64,000 nucleotides of DNA from Polytrichum commune (lineage: Eukaryota > Streptophyta > Polytrichopsida > Polytrichales > Polytrichaceae), in the NCBI GenBank assembly GCA_950295325.1, contig OX485803.1, positions 57,179,554 to 57,243,553 on the forward strand, in the 5' to 3' direction. Under the pieces are notes generated by a model. The model saw nothing but the letters and a program-made list of their open reading frames with translations, searched no databases and was not told where the DNA came from. Position 1 is the stretch's first letter. Each line of letters starts with the position of its first letter. A program made the position numbers and the translations under genes. Of the stretch, positions 22,854 through 35,229 are shown in pieces.

Positions 22854-24876
22854 TGGATCTGCTGCCTGCATGTTGTATAGAGCAAAGGATGATCTATGTG
22901 CTGCAAATTGCAAATCTTTAAAAAAAAAAAATCCATATTTATAATTTTGATATGAAACTAGTGTGATGCAATGTGTAGTCTGCAAATTATGAAAATTTAA
23001 GCAATGTGAGTTATTGTCAATCAAACTAAAGTAAATTTTAATCTCACAAATCTTCTAGGAGACATCATTGTTTTTGAGTACTTTCTTGAAGGCTTTCTAG
23101 ATGAGAGTTTTTTTGCTTTTCAAAAGGGCTTGTTGGGGTGGAGGGTACATTTGTTTGTTGACCTGAATTAGTGCACAAATATGTAATGAGCAAAAATATT
23201 CCTTGGAATTAGAAGTCAATATATATATATATAAAAACTAGTGCATGTGTCATTGATCCTTAGTGAAAAAGTTGAACCTAAGAGACTTTTGTCTCCATCC
23301 CCGTGTATCATACAAAGTTTCTCTACTTGGACCTGGAGTTGTGGTTTGGAGTCAAGCCCATAGCTTTGAAATTGAAAATCTCACATTCTAAAAGTCACAC
23401 TGCTAGAGGATATTTGTGTTTATATTTGTAAATACATACATATTTGCTACTCATGTTGGTGTCCTGGAGAGGTTTCAAACAACCACTTATTTCTTTTCAT
23501 TTAGATGCAAACTATGTGTCCATTGTGTCACATATTGATTGAGATACAGTAGCAATACTTCATTTTTCGATTGCAACAATGTGGACTCCTAAAATATGAA
23601 TTCTAACTCAGTCCCAAGTCTCCACTCTTGGCTATGAAAGTCTGCAATGCACATCTCTACATTTGTGACAATTGTAGTACTTGGAAGAAAGACAAAATAT
23701 GGTAGAAAGGTGATTTGGTTGGAGCGGATGGTGCACTCGTGCAGATTGGTACTCCAATACATGTGTGCGGTGAGAAGGTGAGAACAATGACCCTCTCTGT
23801 ATGGGCTTTCTATCTTGGTTGACTGGACTACTCAGTTCCGTTTGTTGGATACGCATATATGTGGCCAAATTGAGTTTTATGATGAATAATAAGTGAGCTT
23901 CTTGTACAGTTATGTTATGTGGTGCATGAAGTGGTTGTTATGTGTCACATGTGTATATCTCATCATGGCACCAGATTTGACAGGCAACTTGCACATGGCA
24001 GGGAGAAAGCTGTGTTTGGCTAGGCCTGATCCAGACTCACAAACCTGATGAGTATAATAAAACATTCAATGGCGTATTATTCCTTCGGTGCCATCTTTCT
24101 GATTAGCTTATAGTTGTTTGATGGTATTGGTTATTGTGAGTATGTGATTGCATATGGCGGCAATTCTGAAGATCATACGTAACTATGTTAGCTTTACCTC
24201 AAACGAAAATTTCAGAGCTCAAGTTGATGATGTTGAAATTACATCAATATTCTAAAATCCCACAATTATGATCCACTGGTGCAACCCTAATATCATAGAT
24301 GTTATTGAGTGGGGAGAGCATGGTCTCTTTCCTTGAGATGGTTGCATTTTGATTCTAGAATGAAAGTGCAAGATGCAAAATCTGAATTCCGTTTCAATAT
24401 GAATATGAAGTGAATGGAACAAGGACTAGGCCTTACGGGGTTTAGATGGGGAACAAGCTTTCATTGTAGGTTGAGTAATGTTATGGTAGGAGATAACCAC
24501 ATGAACCTTGCAACAAGAAAAATTAGAAAAATAAAAGAAATGTTGCTTCCTAACCTTGCATAGTTGGATACAATACTAGAATTTCAAAAGAGAATGGACA
24601 TCAATGCATGTTTGACAACTTCGCTACATGTTTCAACATGGTTGTCATGTAAATGTTTTGTATGTCTAGAGAAACCCCAAACAATTTACACAACACAACT
24701 TTGTTAACTTTCCTTAAAATCGATGTAGAAAGGTCTCCCAATAGTTGCTTAATACTCCAAGAAGTGGTCTTTGAGTAAGCTTAGAATATGTTTTCAGGTT
24801 TTGTACAAAAAAATCATCCTAAATCTCTCTAACAAATGATGTTGCTATGGACATTCATACTATGAGCATTTGAGAC
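22854..24876. other. No gene seen
   Basis: AT-rich intergenic DNA with a short TA run at 23219-23233. No domain was recognised. Confidence 0.4.
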
Positions 24877-24982
24877 CTACTAGGCAACTCGTCTTGCGTT
24901 GGTAAGTTTTCTTGCAAATCTACTACTAATTTTTTTATGACGCATGATGATTGTCACAAAGGCAAGACAAGTTGCCTAGGAC
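24877..24982. repeat. Small inverted repeat
   Basis: ACTAGGCAACTCGTCTTGCG (from 24878) pairs with the complement of AGGCAAGACAAGTTGCCTAGGA (24960-24981), arms of ~22 bp with three mismatches and a ~60-bp loop. Weaker complementarity continues outside both arms. It is probably a decayed foldback element. Confidence 0.5.
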
Positions 24983-25934
24983 TCATATGCTTTGAGTATT
25001 TTCGTTACAACTTCATTCCGAATTGGTTACAAATAGGAGGAAGTGTGAGTTGATGTTGGTTTTAATCAACTATTTTTCTTAATCAAACACCTATATTTGG
25101 AAGGTGTGGCTCTATGCGCATACACCATAGAGACACATGTTTAAAAAAGAATGGTCTATGTCTTCAAATCTTTTAAAGTGTTTTGCACTCAACATTCCAC
25201 ACAAATTTTTTTTTTGGGGGGGGGGGGACCTTCGCATTTGTTTAAACCCTCACTTCACATGCCCAATTTCCCTCAAATCTACCTAGAAAATGCGACCTCA
25301 ATTTTGGCGACCGTAGCTGAAGATCTAAAACTTTTTTGAAAAATTCAACCATATAGATGTTTGCATGTTAGAGGTGACTACTCACATTCCAAATTTTAAA
25401 TGTTCAAGTTTCATCATGTAGGAGGTTATAATAGGAATGTTAATAGTAGTCTTGAGGGGCAACAATTTAGAAATTAATATGGGATTTGTTTTTTTTTATT
25501 GAACCTCCACTCAAATCATCTCCACATGAAAAAAAAATTACCCTCATTAAAAAGAGGGGCAATATACCTACTCAATTCAGCTTACAAATCTTGAAACCAT
25601 TATTTTGTGATTTTCTGGAAGTTTTGCTATTTGAGGTAGGGGTGCCACGACTCCACACCTTCCATATGGATTTACACCGACCAACGCATGTCCAAATAAA
25701 AACTCCAATGGTAGATGTTTAGGATATGTTGCATTTGAGTGTCATGCAAAATTTCAAATTAATTGGGAATCATTTGCACATAACGATCAACAAAAAACAT
25801 GTATAGGATATGCGACTTCTAAATTGCGGATGTGACAAATGTCAAGCAGGCGTTTGTGGATCGGTTCCATGGTAAGCCAGTTCAGAGCACACTCTCATAT
25901 TCATCCAAAAATAGCTAACTTTGTTGAATCAAAA
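24983..25934. other. No gene seen
   Basis: Non-coding DNA with a T9/G11 homopolymer junction near 25208-25229. No motif was recognised. Confidence 0.4.
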
Positions 25935-26054
25935 CACTACAACAAAACGCATGTTTTATGACTACATTTTATGATTGCACTCAGTCATAAATCCCAAAAT
26001 ATGACTGAGTGCAATCATAAATTGTAGTCATAAAACATGCGTTCTGTTGTAGTG
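25935..26054. mobile_element. CACTA-type (En/Spm) MITE, 120 bp, almost a perfect palindrome
   Basis: It starts CACTACAACAAAACGCATGT and ends in the near-exact complement, ...ACATGCGTTCTGTTGTAGTG. CACTACAA ends are the signature of CACTA/En-Spm elements, which make 3-bp target duplications; here AAA stands on both sides (25932-25934, 26055-26057). The arms pair over about 55 bp each around a ~9-bp centre, with few mismatches. It has no coding capacity and would need a CACTA transposase from elsewhere. The high symmetry points to a young copy. Confidence 0.9.
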
Positions 26055-26057
26055 AAA

Positions 26058-26593
26058 TTATCCACGTGGCAGGGCATACCAAACCCGAACATGAACAAGA
26101 GGAGTAGTTGAAACAATCCAGAAACCATCTGACCTGGTGTCAAAGTGACTTGTTCACAACTAGATTATGGTTGCATAGGGCTTTAGGGGTTGAGGATTGA
26201 ACACACATGCGATTTTGAAAACCTTAACAAAATCTAGGGAGGTCCAATTTCCAATCCAATTTTTGTTGATGTTTCATCATATATCTGCTACTGCAACACA
26301 ATTTTTAATACACAACTATGGTCAATAAAAGATCGAGAACAATCATTTTTTTTGTTATGAATACATGCCCTTGGACTTAATCAAAGTGGCATCAATTGAG
26401 CATAAAGTGTTCTAAGATTTGAAACCATCAATGAAAAAAATACCCTAAACTTTTGTAAGACTTGTGCACCCATAACCAACACCAAACCTTAAATTAACAT
26501 GATGTAGAAGGATTGCACATTTCGGGGCTTCAAATGCGTGACGGTGGTTTGCAATGTTGGTTTTGGGTCCACCGTTGTAACTACGGATGCTTA
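26058..26593. other. No gene; part of dispersed repeat T
   Basis: 26220-26370 ('gaggtccaatttccaatccaatttttgttgatgtttcatcat') resembles 48855-49000 ('aaaagtccaattctcaatctgattgttgtcgatgcttcatcgt') in the same orientation. The rest holds nothing recognised. Confidence 0.45.
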
Positions 26594-26860
26594 GGGGGTC
26601 GCCTCACACAACTTGAGCTCAAAGCTCGAGCTTGCACGTTTGGTAGGCCAAGGTTGAAGAATGTGAACCTTTATGTCTGCTTGAAGATGGTGGATTAATT
26701 TGCAGCCATCGAACTTGACTTGAACTTAGAAATCAATCCAAACTAAGTTGCTGGGACCAAACGTACTCCACCATCTTAAGCACACATAAAAGGCTCATTA
26801 TTCTCTTACCTTGGCCTACCAAGCTTCCAAGCTTGAGCTCAGGCTCTGTGTGGCTGGCCC
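26594..26860. mobile_element. 267-bp foldback element, Harbinger-like ends
   Basis: Arms of about 100 bp pair: GGGGGTCGCCTCACACAACT ... TTTGGTAGGCCAAGGT ... CCTTTATGT.TGCTT.AAGATGGTGGA on the left, and the complement on the right, starting from ...TGTGTGGCTGGCCC. The flank is TTA on the left (26591-26593) and TTG on the right, consistent with a mutated TTA target duplication. Non-coding. Confidence 0.7.
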
Positions 26861-27039
26861 TTGATTGTCCCACAAATTCTTCCCGGTTTGGGTTACAAGT
26901 GTGAGCTGGGAAAACTGTGTGTCTGCCAAATTGTACATAAGTTGGGATGAGATTCTAGAGTCTAGAGATAAGGGTTAAGAACCAAGCTGACCTGCTCCAA
27001 AATGGCACTCCACATTGAAGGAGTCAGCACAACAGCCAC

Positions 27040-27560
27040 ATGGATGCTCAAGTACCTGGGCAGGCAGGCAGGCAGGCAGGGGCAGGTGAACGGGCAGGAC
27101 AATGAACGAGGGAGTTACAAATGGAGCCGGGTTGCGTTTTGAGAGATAACTGGTGGAGTCGGAGCAAATAACCGGTTGAAGCTCACGACTTGAGGAAGGC
27201 TACGGATCGGTTTAGAAGAATCTGTGGAATAAACCCTCAAATTACTGAAGGAAGGCCGAAAGGTCACAGCATGGAGGAAGTAACCTGGTGGGCTCAGGGC
27301 TGGGAAGCCATAAGATCTTGGACCGCTTATAGTGGCCAGAACAGAAGCCTCCCCGGACACTGGGGCGGGGCGGCCATTCCCAGCACGGGTGTCAGGGGGG
27401 TGGCTGCCCTGGGCGGAGGGGTAGAGGACGCTGCCAGGGCTGGAGCGCGGGTACGGAGGACGACGGGCGAGGACAGGCAAGGACACGGACCGTGGACGGT
27501 CAAGGACAGTCTGTCCCTGCCAGGGGGCCAGTTGCCAGTGGGTGACCGGACAGGAAATTA
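27040..27560. other. GC-rich island, function unknown
   Basis: This ~520-bp stretch is far more GC-rich than its surroundings and starts with (CAGG)5 at about 27058-27080. Long frames are open on both strands (minus 27115-27774, plus 27190-27561), as expected for GC-rich DNA, and neither shows a known domain. Its left part (27140-27290) is related to the duplicated unit at 52.35-53.02 kb, so the island may be a less decayed copy of a repeat. Confidence 0.4.
27140..27290 (+). repeat. Third, diverged copy of the 52.4-kb duplicated unit
   Basis: 'aaccggttgaagctc..gacttgaggaaggctacggatcggtttagaagaatctgtggaataaaccctcaaat' aligns with 'aaccggtggaagtttggacacttcaggaggattacagatcagtttagaggaatctagagaatatgcctcaaat' at 52468-52540 and with the second copy at about 52810. 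Similarity fades to the right. Confidence 0.6.
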
Positions 27561-27808
27561 ATGTTGCATTTGGCCACCAGTGCTGGCACCTGCAACTGCA
27601 GTGAAGGCAGGCCAGGTCGCCAAATTCTTGTGTCTCTGGCCATGCTGTGAGTAATAAATGGGGGTAACGGCCCTGCTCCGGTGTAGTAAGTACGACTGCA
27701 TGCGGTGGCAGTTCAGAATATGTATATATGTATATATATATGCATATTGTGCAAATCCAGGTGCAATTAATCAAAGAGCCGACAATTAGTTGGGCTACTT
27801 GTGGACAC

Positions 27809-27810
<2 letters not shown>

Positions 27811-27844
<34 letters not shown>
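27811..27844. repeat. (AT)17 microsatellite
   Basis: Uninterrupted AT dinucleotides. A shorter TATA run stands at 27721-27741. Confidence 0.95.
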
Positions 27845-27846
<2 letters not shown>

Positions 27847-27892
27847 TGTATGTGCATCCCATTCGAGTGTAAGCTGGCGGACACTAAAGTAA

Positions 27893-28394
27893 GGGCCACT
27901 TCACACACGAGAGTGAGAGCCCCTGACCATTACACTTCAAGCACTCTCATTGGTGGAAAAGGCGGAGCCGGTCCAAGTTCAAGCTTCACACTACGCTTGA
28001 GGGACCAACGGAGTATGTGAACGCAAGATGGATGCAAAGTCTACATGGATTCCTAAATGGCGTCGAATGGATCATGTTTCATGGTCACTTGGACTATTTT
28101 CAACAACCACCTCTTGGAGGTAGGCTTAACACAAAACCGGGAGACCATGGCACTCCGAATGTTCACAACCGTTGATTTATTCTATGTCATCATGTGTGAG
28201 GACCTGCATGATTAAAAATTCATTGACATAGCATTTAGTTGAGGGCCCGGTCACATGCGGCTTCACACTACACTGGAGGATCCATGACCACACTACATAA
28301 TTTTGGGAGGTGTCTTGGGACGGCCTTTGGACACTTCCTTTTGGGCTCTCACAATTTCATGGCCATGGCTCTTGGCTCATGTGTGAAGTGGCCC
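27893..28394. mobile_element. Tourist/Harbinger-like MITE, copy 1 (502 bp)
   Basis: The ends GGGCCACTTCACACACGAGA and complement GGGCCACTTCACACATGAGC form a TIR of about 28 bp. TAA flanks both sides (27890-27892, 28395-28397), the usual Harbinger target duplication. It aligns along nearly its whole length with 35445-35937, for example 'cattggtggaaaaggcggag', 'catgtttcatggtca' and 'gagaccatggcactcc'. The motif CTTCACACTA recurs near both ends. Non-coding. Confidence 0.85.
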
Positions 28395-28397
28395 TAA

Positions 28398-28812
28398 CCC
28401 TCCCCCCTATGAACTTTTCAGGAGGAGGTGGATAGGGGCCAGGGCCCACGATTCAGCACCCCAAGCAACCCTCAAAATACAAATATGAAAATTTCATATC
28501 CCGACCAAAAATTGTTGCCCCCTCTGCCCGAGTTTGATATTGTTTTTTGCCCTTGCATTCTTGAAGGCCACTTGTTCATATAACCCATACCGAGTGCACT
28601 TCATCTTCAAGGTCCAAAATCCAATATTTATGTTGACTTAGTAAATAAAAAATTGACAGGGATTTCATTTTCGAAGTGAGACAACTAATAAAGCATGCCA
28701 TTAACTTGGAAGTCAAAAATATTACAAAAGCCTCATTAGCATTGACGTTATAATTTTGTGACTTACCATTTCAAAGGGTCTTTGTCATTCTAAAATTAAA
28801 CTAAAATTAGCG
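28398..28812. other. No gene seen
   Basis: Spacer between the MITE and the long copy of repeat R. No motif was recognised. Confidence 0.4.
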
Positions 28813-30265
28813 TTCACATGAATTCATTCAGTCATCCGACAAGGAGGGGAGTTACATTCTGCAATTGTAAAGTGTCATGTAGAATACAACAATTTGGTAG
28901 TGCATTAGGTTCAATTATTGACATGATTGAGAGAGACTATCATAATCAAAGGGAGAAAGATCACATATTGGACTACATGCTCAGAATGTGTTAACCATTA
29001 TAAGCTTGGTAATCAATATAATTTGGGGGAGGGCCTACATGATCATTTGATCGAATGATAATCTTCAACTTTGATCAAGAACAAGATATTCATGTGAGCT
29101 TCAAAACTTAATGTGAGGAAAGTGGCTATGGGCATGTTTTGGACTTAGTAATTACCTGGCATTCATTCCATGTTTTATATCCTACGAGAAGTGGGTGCGG
29201 AACTATTCAAAGTGTCTGTTTGGTTGCATACCTTGGAAGGGGCTTCAAGTGCCAGGAGCTCAAATAATCACACTATTAACTTGATGTTGCTAGCTATAGG
29301 AAGATATCAAACCAAATGGGTTAGCTCGGTGAGGTTGAGGAGTATTTGACAAGCAACTCACAGTGCCTGCAGAGCCAAAGCAGGCTGCAAAATCCGCATT
29401 CTTTAATTGGTGCCATTTGGGAAGAACTTGAGGACCATAATTTTTTCTGGAAGAGAGAAGGCCATCATGGTCAACATTGATTGTGGGCACTGTGCTCCAG
29501 AATGTATCAATTGATTATTGGCTGATACAGATAACATATTCAGCTACACCAGGAACAATATGTATCAGCAAAATCTTTAGCAAGTTCAGTGTCCTGCTCA
29601 TTGACTCTTCCATTGAAGAACTTTACAAGTCTGCTCAACGTACGTTCCAGACACAAGCTGCTCTCCAGCCTGGTAAAATGGACAGCGGTCTGGAAACAAG
29701 ACAGTTAACAAACTGGGACTAACTTCCAAAACATCGTTCATTCCAATTGATTCTGAACCAATTGAATCCAAAAAAATAATCGTGAGTTGGTGCATCGTAA
29801 GGACTTCAGAGTTCAATATCAAAGTTTGCTATTGACACTGAAGAGTAAGGTGTGCGGCCTTATTGTGGCCACTTCCAACTCCACAAACATTTTTGGGCTC
29901 TTGAATTTGGCTTGAAATTTATCTCGTCATGTTAGCAATGTGGAATCACAAGGATTGAGATTTCAAGTTTCAAAATTGGAGTTGAGAGTTGCAAAAGTCA
30001 TACGAGATCAATATATATATATATTTTTTAAAATCTTTCCCTTTAAGTGATCACATAGGCCCCTCCCAATTATGTTCATTGTTGAACCTAAAATGTTGTC
30101 AATATTTCGAACACATACTTAGTCCAATCTCATCATGACATGTGTCTTCTGAGTGTTTGTTATTCACTACAAACCCTTCTGTAGACCCCTCAAATGTAGG
30201 TTATCCAATTAAGAAAAATGACCACATGAGGCCCACATACCGTAAATTCGCTGCACCTAATTATG
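28813..30265 (+). repeat. Dispersed repeat R, longest copy (~1.45 kb)
   Basis: Segments recur in the same order elsewhere: the left end at 22769-22853; the part from 29020 ('gggggagggcctacatgatcat...gagaagtgggtgc') at 57293-57500; the part from 29860 ('ggccacttccaact...') at 58290-58460; and the right end (30190-30260) in the gene intron at 20285-20345. The collinear order over more than 1 kb suggests one parental mobile element. No protein motif and no terminal repeats were recognised, so its class is open. Confidence 0.55.
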
Positions 30266-32156
30266 GCCTGAATAGAAACAAAAGTTGAAGATGGACAAAC
30301 CACTAAAGGGTTGTACTAATTAACCTTGTTCTAATAACAGTTACTTATTGATCACTGATGTGGCACCGCATTTATAACTCTACTTATGACTGCTCTGAAA
30401 TAGAGACAGACCATCATGCTTGACGAGGCTTGGGAGAGTAATAAGTACAGCTTTCAAGACAGAGCTCTTCATGATGCTGTTCAACCTTTCTAGACAATGC
30501 TCGCTGCAATCAACCTGTGACCTGCAAAAACAAGGTAAGAACCAAGGGAAGCTCTGATTGAGACCAACTAAACCCACACACTCGAATGTGTCATATCTAT
30601 CTCAGCTGAAGGCCAGGAAGGAAATTTCATCGTGGCTGCTCAGTAAAGGGAGAAATTGATTGTCACACACATGACCAATGAGGGCCAGAAGATGCGGGCG
30701 GGTAGGTAAGTTATACCTTTGTGGTTCTGATCGAACCTAAAGAACAGATTGCGGCAGATATCATGGTAGCGATCTGCTGTACCATTGTCAAGATTTGAAG
30801 ACTTTTCCCTCACAGCTACCAAGTATATATGTCGAACTTAATTAACAGACATGGTTGAAGCTGACCTAATCAAAATTATTTAACAATAAACAGAGTAGGG
30901 GGGGGCTAATTGCGACATAATTGTGAAGCTTGTTCTCTGTGTAAATCTAGTATAGCGTGCTCCTCTCTTTTCCGTGCACTTCAAATTGAAATTGAATTGA
31001 GACTCTTCATCCTGCACTTCTATATTGAAATCTAAGTGTAATCAACTAGAGCTGTTCCCAAGGTAAAGAGAATAAGCTCTCCCCACTTCATCATGTCATA
31101 GAGCCATAGTTCTGGTGACAATTTCTAAAGTATGAATGTCTTTAACAGGAGTCACGTTTTATTATAATGATGTTTTCATGGTTCATCAGGCTCGTGTCCC
31201 AAGAGCAACCGTGTTCTACAATGACCGAGTTCAAGCTTCAACTCTATCTACACATTCAGTTGGTTATCTGATTTATTATTATATGTGGTGATTCTACACA
31301 AGGGCCTCGTCTTTGAATGTGAAGACAATGCAGCACAATCTTATCAACGAACTTTGAAAATTCTAAAAAACATTGACACTCATACTTGTTACGCATTCAA
31401 TCATAGCGTAGGTTTTTAGTTTGGACGAATGAGTGACATATTTGTATGCAATTTCTAGTTCTCCTTGTACATTTTGTCCATACAACTCCATGCCCCAAAG
31501 AGAGCTCACATTAACTTAGTGGGTGTTGTCACAGTAGGGTTGAGAGATCATGTGGGCCCTTATGATCAAAAACCTAACTAATATAAAATATCAACACAAG
31601 ACCACCATCTACAGTGCACTAGGTGATTGGACTTGTGTAGCCTCTGGCCAATTTTTCTCTCAAGTGCAATTTCACCCAAGTGTAATAATAGGTGATAGTC
31701 CAAATTTTAAATTTCTCCTCTCACAACCGCTACACCATTTATGATATTTAGCATCACTTACTAGCATATTTGAGAATTTTCTCACCTTTTTACCATAGGG
31801 ATGTGGTCCTAGTTGTCTCCCTCACTAGTTAAATGAATATGAGGTGATAGAGTCCAAAATTTTCCAAATAATAATGGTTTTCCACCTACCGAAAACATTG
31901 TCTAGGATTCTAATGGGCCACATTCTATTGTTTAGTGAGTTTTAGGTGATCTTCTAATGGCATGTGCATTGGCCTACGTTGGTAAATGAATAGAAAATGA
32001 ATACAAGTGGGCCATGGTCACCCCAACAGAGTGAAATTTCAAAGCATGCACTACCTTGTAATTGAAATGGACAAAATAAGTCCCGAGAGGCTATATAACA
32101 TTCTAACATGTGGCCATGCAATGTAAGGTTGGAAAATTTAGCTAGTGCATTGATGG
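30266..32156. other. No gene seen
   Basis: Short frames only, no recognised domain. 30370-30880 is a little richer in GC and could be a gene relic, without supporting motifs. Confidence 0.4.

Positions 32157-32187
<31 letters not shown>
32157..32187. repeat. Poly-A tract of 31
   Basis: 31 consecutive A are followed directly by six T. No SINE or retrocopy could be recognised on either side, so it is listed only as a homopolymer. Confidence 0.9.
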
Positions 32188-32191
<4 letters not shown>

Positions 32192-32278
32192 TTGACTTTG
32201 CAGTAATAAATACAAAGCCTAAGAATGGCCAAACTGAGTGTCACATGTTGTGAACATGGGTGCAACTTCCTTGCAAAA

Positions 32279-32640
32279 TCGTTTGCCTTGTCGTCACCCT
32301 TTGCTTGTACGTCCATGTCAAGTGCTAAGTCCCCCCATGCTCTATATTAAACACATCATGCCTTCGTTACTCACCCCCATACGATGTCCATCCCCACATA
32401 GAGCCATGTTATCAAATGGCATGCCTGCCCCTACTAGCCGTTGAGTACTGCCCACCTTGCCTTCATGGTTGCATGCATGTCTCATTCCCTTGCCCGTGCG
32501 GGATTGTTTGCCTTATTATCAACCCTTGCTTGTACGGCCATGCCAGGTGCTAAATCTCCCCATGCTCTACAATACATACGTTAGGCCTGCAATACTCTCC
32601 TCTATGTGATATCCATCCCCACGTAGAGCCATGCTATCAC
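32279..32640 (+). repeat. Direct duplication, ~138-bp units separated by ~90 bp
   Basis: Unit 1 (32279-32414) and unit 2 (32504-32640) share 'gtttgcctt', 'cccttgcttgtacg-ccatg', 'ccccatgctcta', 'gatgtccatccccaca' (gatatccatccccacg in unit 2) and 'tagagccatg-tatca'. About 80% alike by eye. No coding frame is kept. Confidence 0.75.
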
Positions 32641-35102
32641 ATATATCCCATTGTGATGAAACCCAATGTGGTCAATGTCATCAACAAAAAAATTCCCAAG
32701 ACCCCACTACAAAGGTTTATCTCCTCATTTTCATCCTCTAACTTCTGAATGGTAGTGGTCCAACAATTTCCCATAAATAGCCATAGGCCCCCGCATTGTT
32801 GGCATATAGTTTGGCATTATTTCTTGCATACTTTAATTTGACACCTGACCCCTACCCAAGCCAGTGAATGGACTTAGGGATTTGTTGCAGACCAACTAAA
32901 GACACTTTGTTTGACCGGGTCCACATTGACCCAAGCAACCTTGCTTTTCCCAATTGGAACTCTATGTGACTTAGTAGGGGCACACATGCGGCAATGTGCT
33001 CTGCACAATGTAAAACCCATATGTTCAATAATGTCAGGTCCCCTAGAAAATATAGAATATGATGCCACCACTTGTGGGTGCATATTTGGCATGAGTACAA
33101 ACCCCACAAGTGGTAAGCCGTGTCCACCCCCTCATGAAAGAGGCGTGCTCCAAATATATTAGAGATGTGTTCATTGCTAACCTCTCCAACCCTCACCTCC
33201 TAGGCACAACCATTGGGGGGCGGGGGGGGTTGTAGTACCAGAAACCCATGTGTGGACAATTAATAACACCTTTGTCTTGTTGACATACACAACGCAAGCC
33301 ATGCACTATGAGTCGTGCATGAGCCACCCTAGGGTTCCTTGGGGTTGTCTCTCCCACATTTTCTTGTTGAATAGGCTTTTAGGCACTCCTATCATGTTTG
33401 AATGCACCATGTGGATGGCATATATCCCCCTCTCCAACAAATCTCTTAAGTGTTCAACAAACGTTAATATATATATATCAATGAAAAAAACATGTCCTTT
33501 GTTTTCCAACCCTTGTGTTGGCCTCTACACTATATTCCCCCTTTGTGGTGCCTCTATGGGCCTTGACCTACCCTCCTCGCTTATTTCAATACTCTTTTTG
33601 GTATATACATCAAATGTGTATGACTAGTTTGCATCAGCACATCCAAGATGTTGGTATATACATCAAATGTGTATGACTAGTTTACTCTCTCCCCCCCCCC
33701 CCTTCGTGCCTTTCCCCAACACCAACTCACTAGCATACTGATTAGTTTCCAATGTAATCTTTCGTAATGTTGCATAACTCCCAAATTGATAATCATAATT
33801 GGTTAAATGTTCTAGGCGCTATATTCCTTGTAGAGGGTCCAAGCCTTGAGCCACAAAACGGGATGGGATTGGATTGTAAGCAATGTGATCTATGCTCCAA
33901 TGCTCATGACTATACAACTCCCTCATAGTAGGCTCAAAGGGGAGTGTTGTCCAAATCACCCCCACCATGCCCCTACCCCTACCCCTTCTCCAACCTCTAC
34001 CCCTACCTTGACCTCTAGCTCTTCCCTTATTGTTGTTGATACCATGATTCTCTCCAAAATCCATGCCATCACCTCTTATGCCATCACCACTCATGCCATA
34101 TGTGTCATCCATCCCATAGTCGCATATCACCTCTCCCCCCCCTCCTCAGGCCTAATTATGGCAAGCCCCCCCTCCCCTAGCAGGCCTCCTCAAATACATA
34201 TGTTCTAATATTACCTTTTAAATTGATTTTAGTGTGGTTACATAGGTACTTCTTGCCAATTTTTAACTATAACTTTGTACATATTCATTTCTATGTCAAC
34301 CAAAAAAATGTATATAGGCATAATAAGGTGGCGCACACAATTGATATATGCTTTTAATGAAGGGCGCAACCCTTGGAAGCATCACCAAAGTAAGGCTTTA
34401 AATATTTATAAGAAGTGTAAACTTCGTATAATACATGAAGTGGTTAATATTAGAGTATCAAATGTAAATATACGGTATAATAAGGTATAACCTTCTTTAA
34501 TATAAAGACTTGAAATCTCTATTATATTTTACGATCCTTGCATTAAAATATTTATTAAAATATTGGCGATGAATATGGTGTCAAAAAAATGTAAATGAAT
34601 TCAATTTTTTTGAGCTTGCTGCAATAAATGGATTTCATAGGGAGAATAATATTTATGGAAGGAATTAAACCCAATAAATGAGAATAAATTGCACATTATG
34701 AACCCAACTCCCCCCCTCCCCCAAATGGATTACATACACATTAAGGCTAAATATAGATTACCCTAGATATGTTATCTTGCTTAGGCTACCATTTTGACAA
34801 AAGTCTAACATATGCAAGTCTTAGCAAATTATGTTAGGTAATTTACTATTTCAATTTTATTTGCAAAAATATGCTTTCTACATTAATCACCGCACTTATC
34901 AATCATGCCATAACTCTTTTGAGATAAGGTGAGCATGTGTTGAATGGTCACTTTAAGCTTTGCACCCACTTTTTGTAGGTTGTGGAACATGCAAGTAGTG
35001 TGAGATGATTGCCCAAATCCAAACCGTGGTAGTAGCCATGATTTCTCACATATGTTTTGGAGCTTGTATGAATATCAAAATGAAGACTATCAATGACACA
35101 AA
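32641..35102. other. No gene seen
   Basis: Contains homopolymer and low-complexity runs (G9 near 33215-33230, C11 near 33690, purine-rich (GGTAGGGG)-like minus-strand sequence at 33960-34030) and a 31-bp direct repeat at 33600-33683. Open frames at 33250-33627 and 33819-34208 show no known domain; the latter is a low-complexity Arg/Gly or Pro/Thr frame, depending on strand. Confidence 0.4.
33600..33683 (+). repeat. 31-bp direct repeat, two copies
   Basis: The 31-bp string beginning GGTATATACATCAAATGTGT and ending GACTAGTTT occurs at 33600-33630 and again at 33653-33683 without change. Confidence 0.9.
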
Positions 35103-35105
35103 TAA

Positions 35106-35226
35106 GGGTTAGTTTTCATGTAGTCTACTCACCCATCATATTCTAGTGGGAATGTAGATTTCATCTAGTGGCATCTACATTTCCACTAGAATTTGTTGGA
35201 TGAGGAGCCTACATGAAAACTAACCC
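35106..35226. mobile_element. Tourist-like MITE, family 2, copy 1 (121 bp)
   Basis: A foldback element: GGGTTAGTTTTCATGTAGTC at the left and its near-complement at the right, with arms running ~50 bp to a short loop. TAA flanks both sides (35103-35105, 35227-35229). A second copy lies at 50019-50140. Non-coding. Confidence 0.85.
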
Positions 35227-35229
35227 TAA

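Noticed and set aside
27115-27774. 219-codon minus-strand frame
   Set aside because: It lies in the GC-rich island, where stops are rare by composition. It ends in a TATA-run peptide (IYIYIYTYS), has no known domain, and overlaps an equally long frame on the other strand.
32157-32187. 31-base poly-A as the tail of a retrocopy or SINE
   Set aside because: The upstream 300 bp show no gene, no pol III boxes and no target duplication, and the tract runs straight into poly-T.
33819-34208. Arg/Gly-rich (minus) or Pro/Thr-rich (plus) frame resembling an RGG-box protein
   Set aside because: The residues come from a low-complexity purine tract. There is no flanking domain and no conserved partner.
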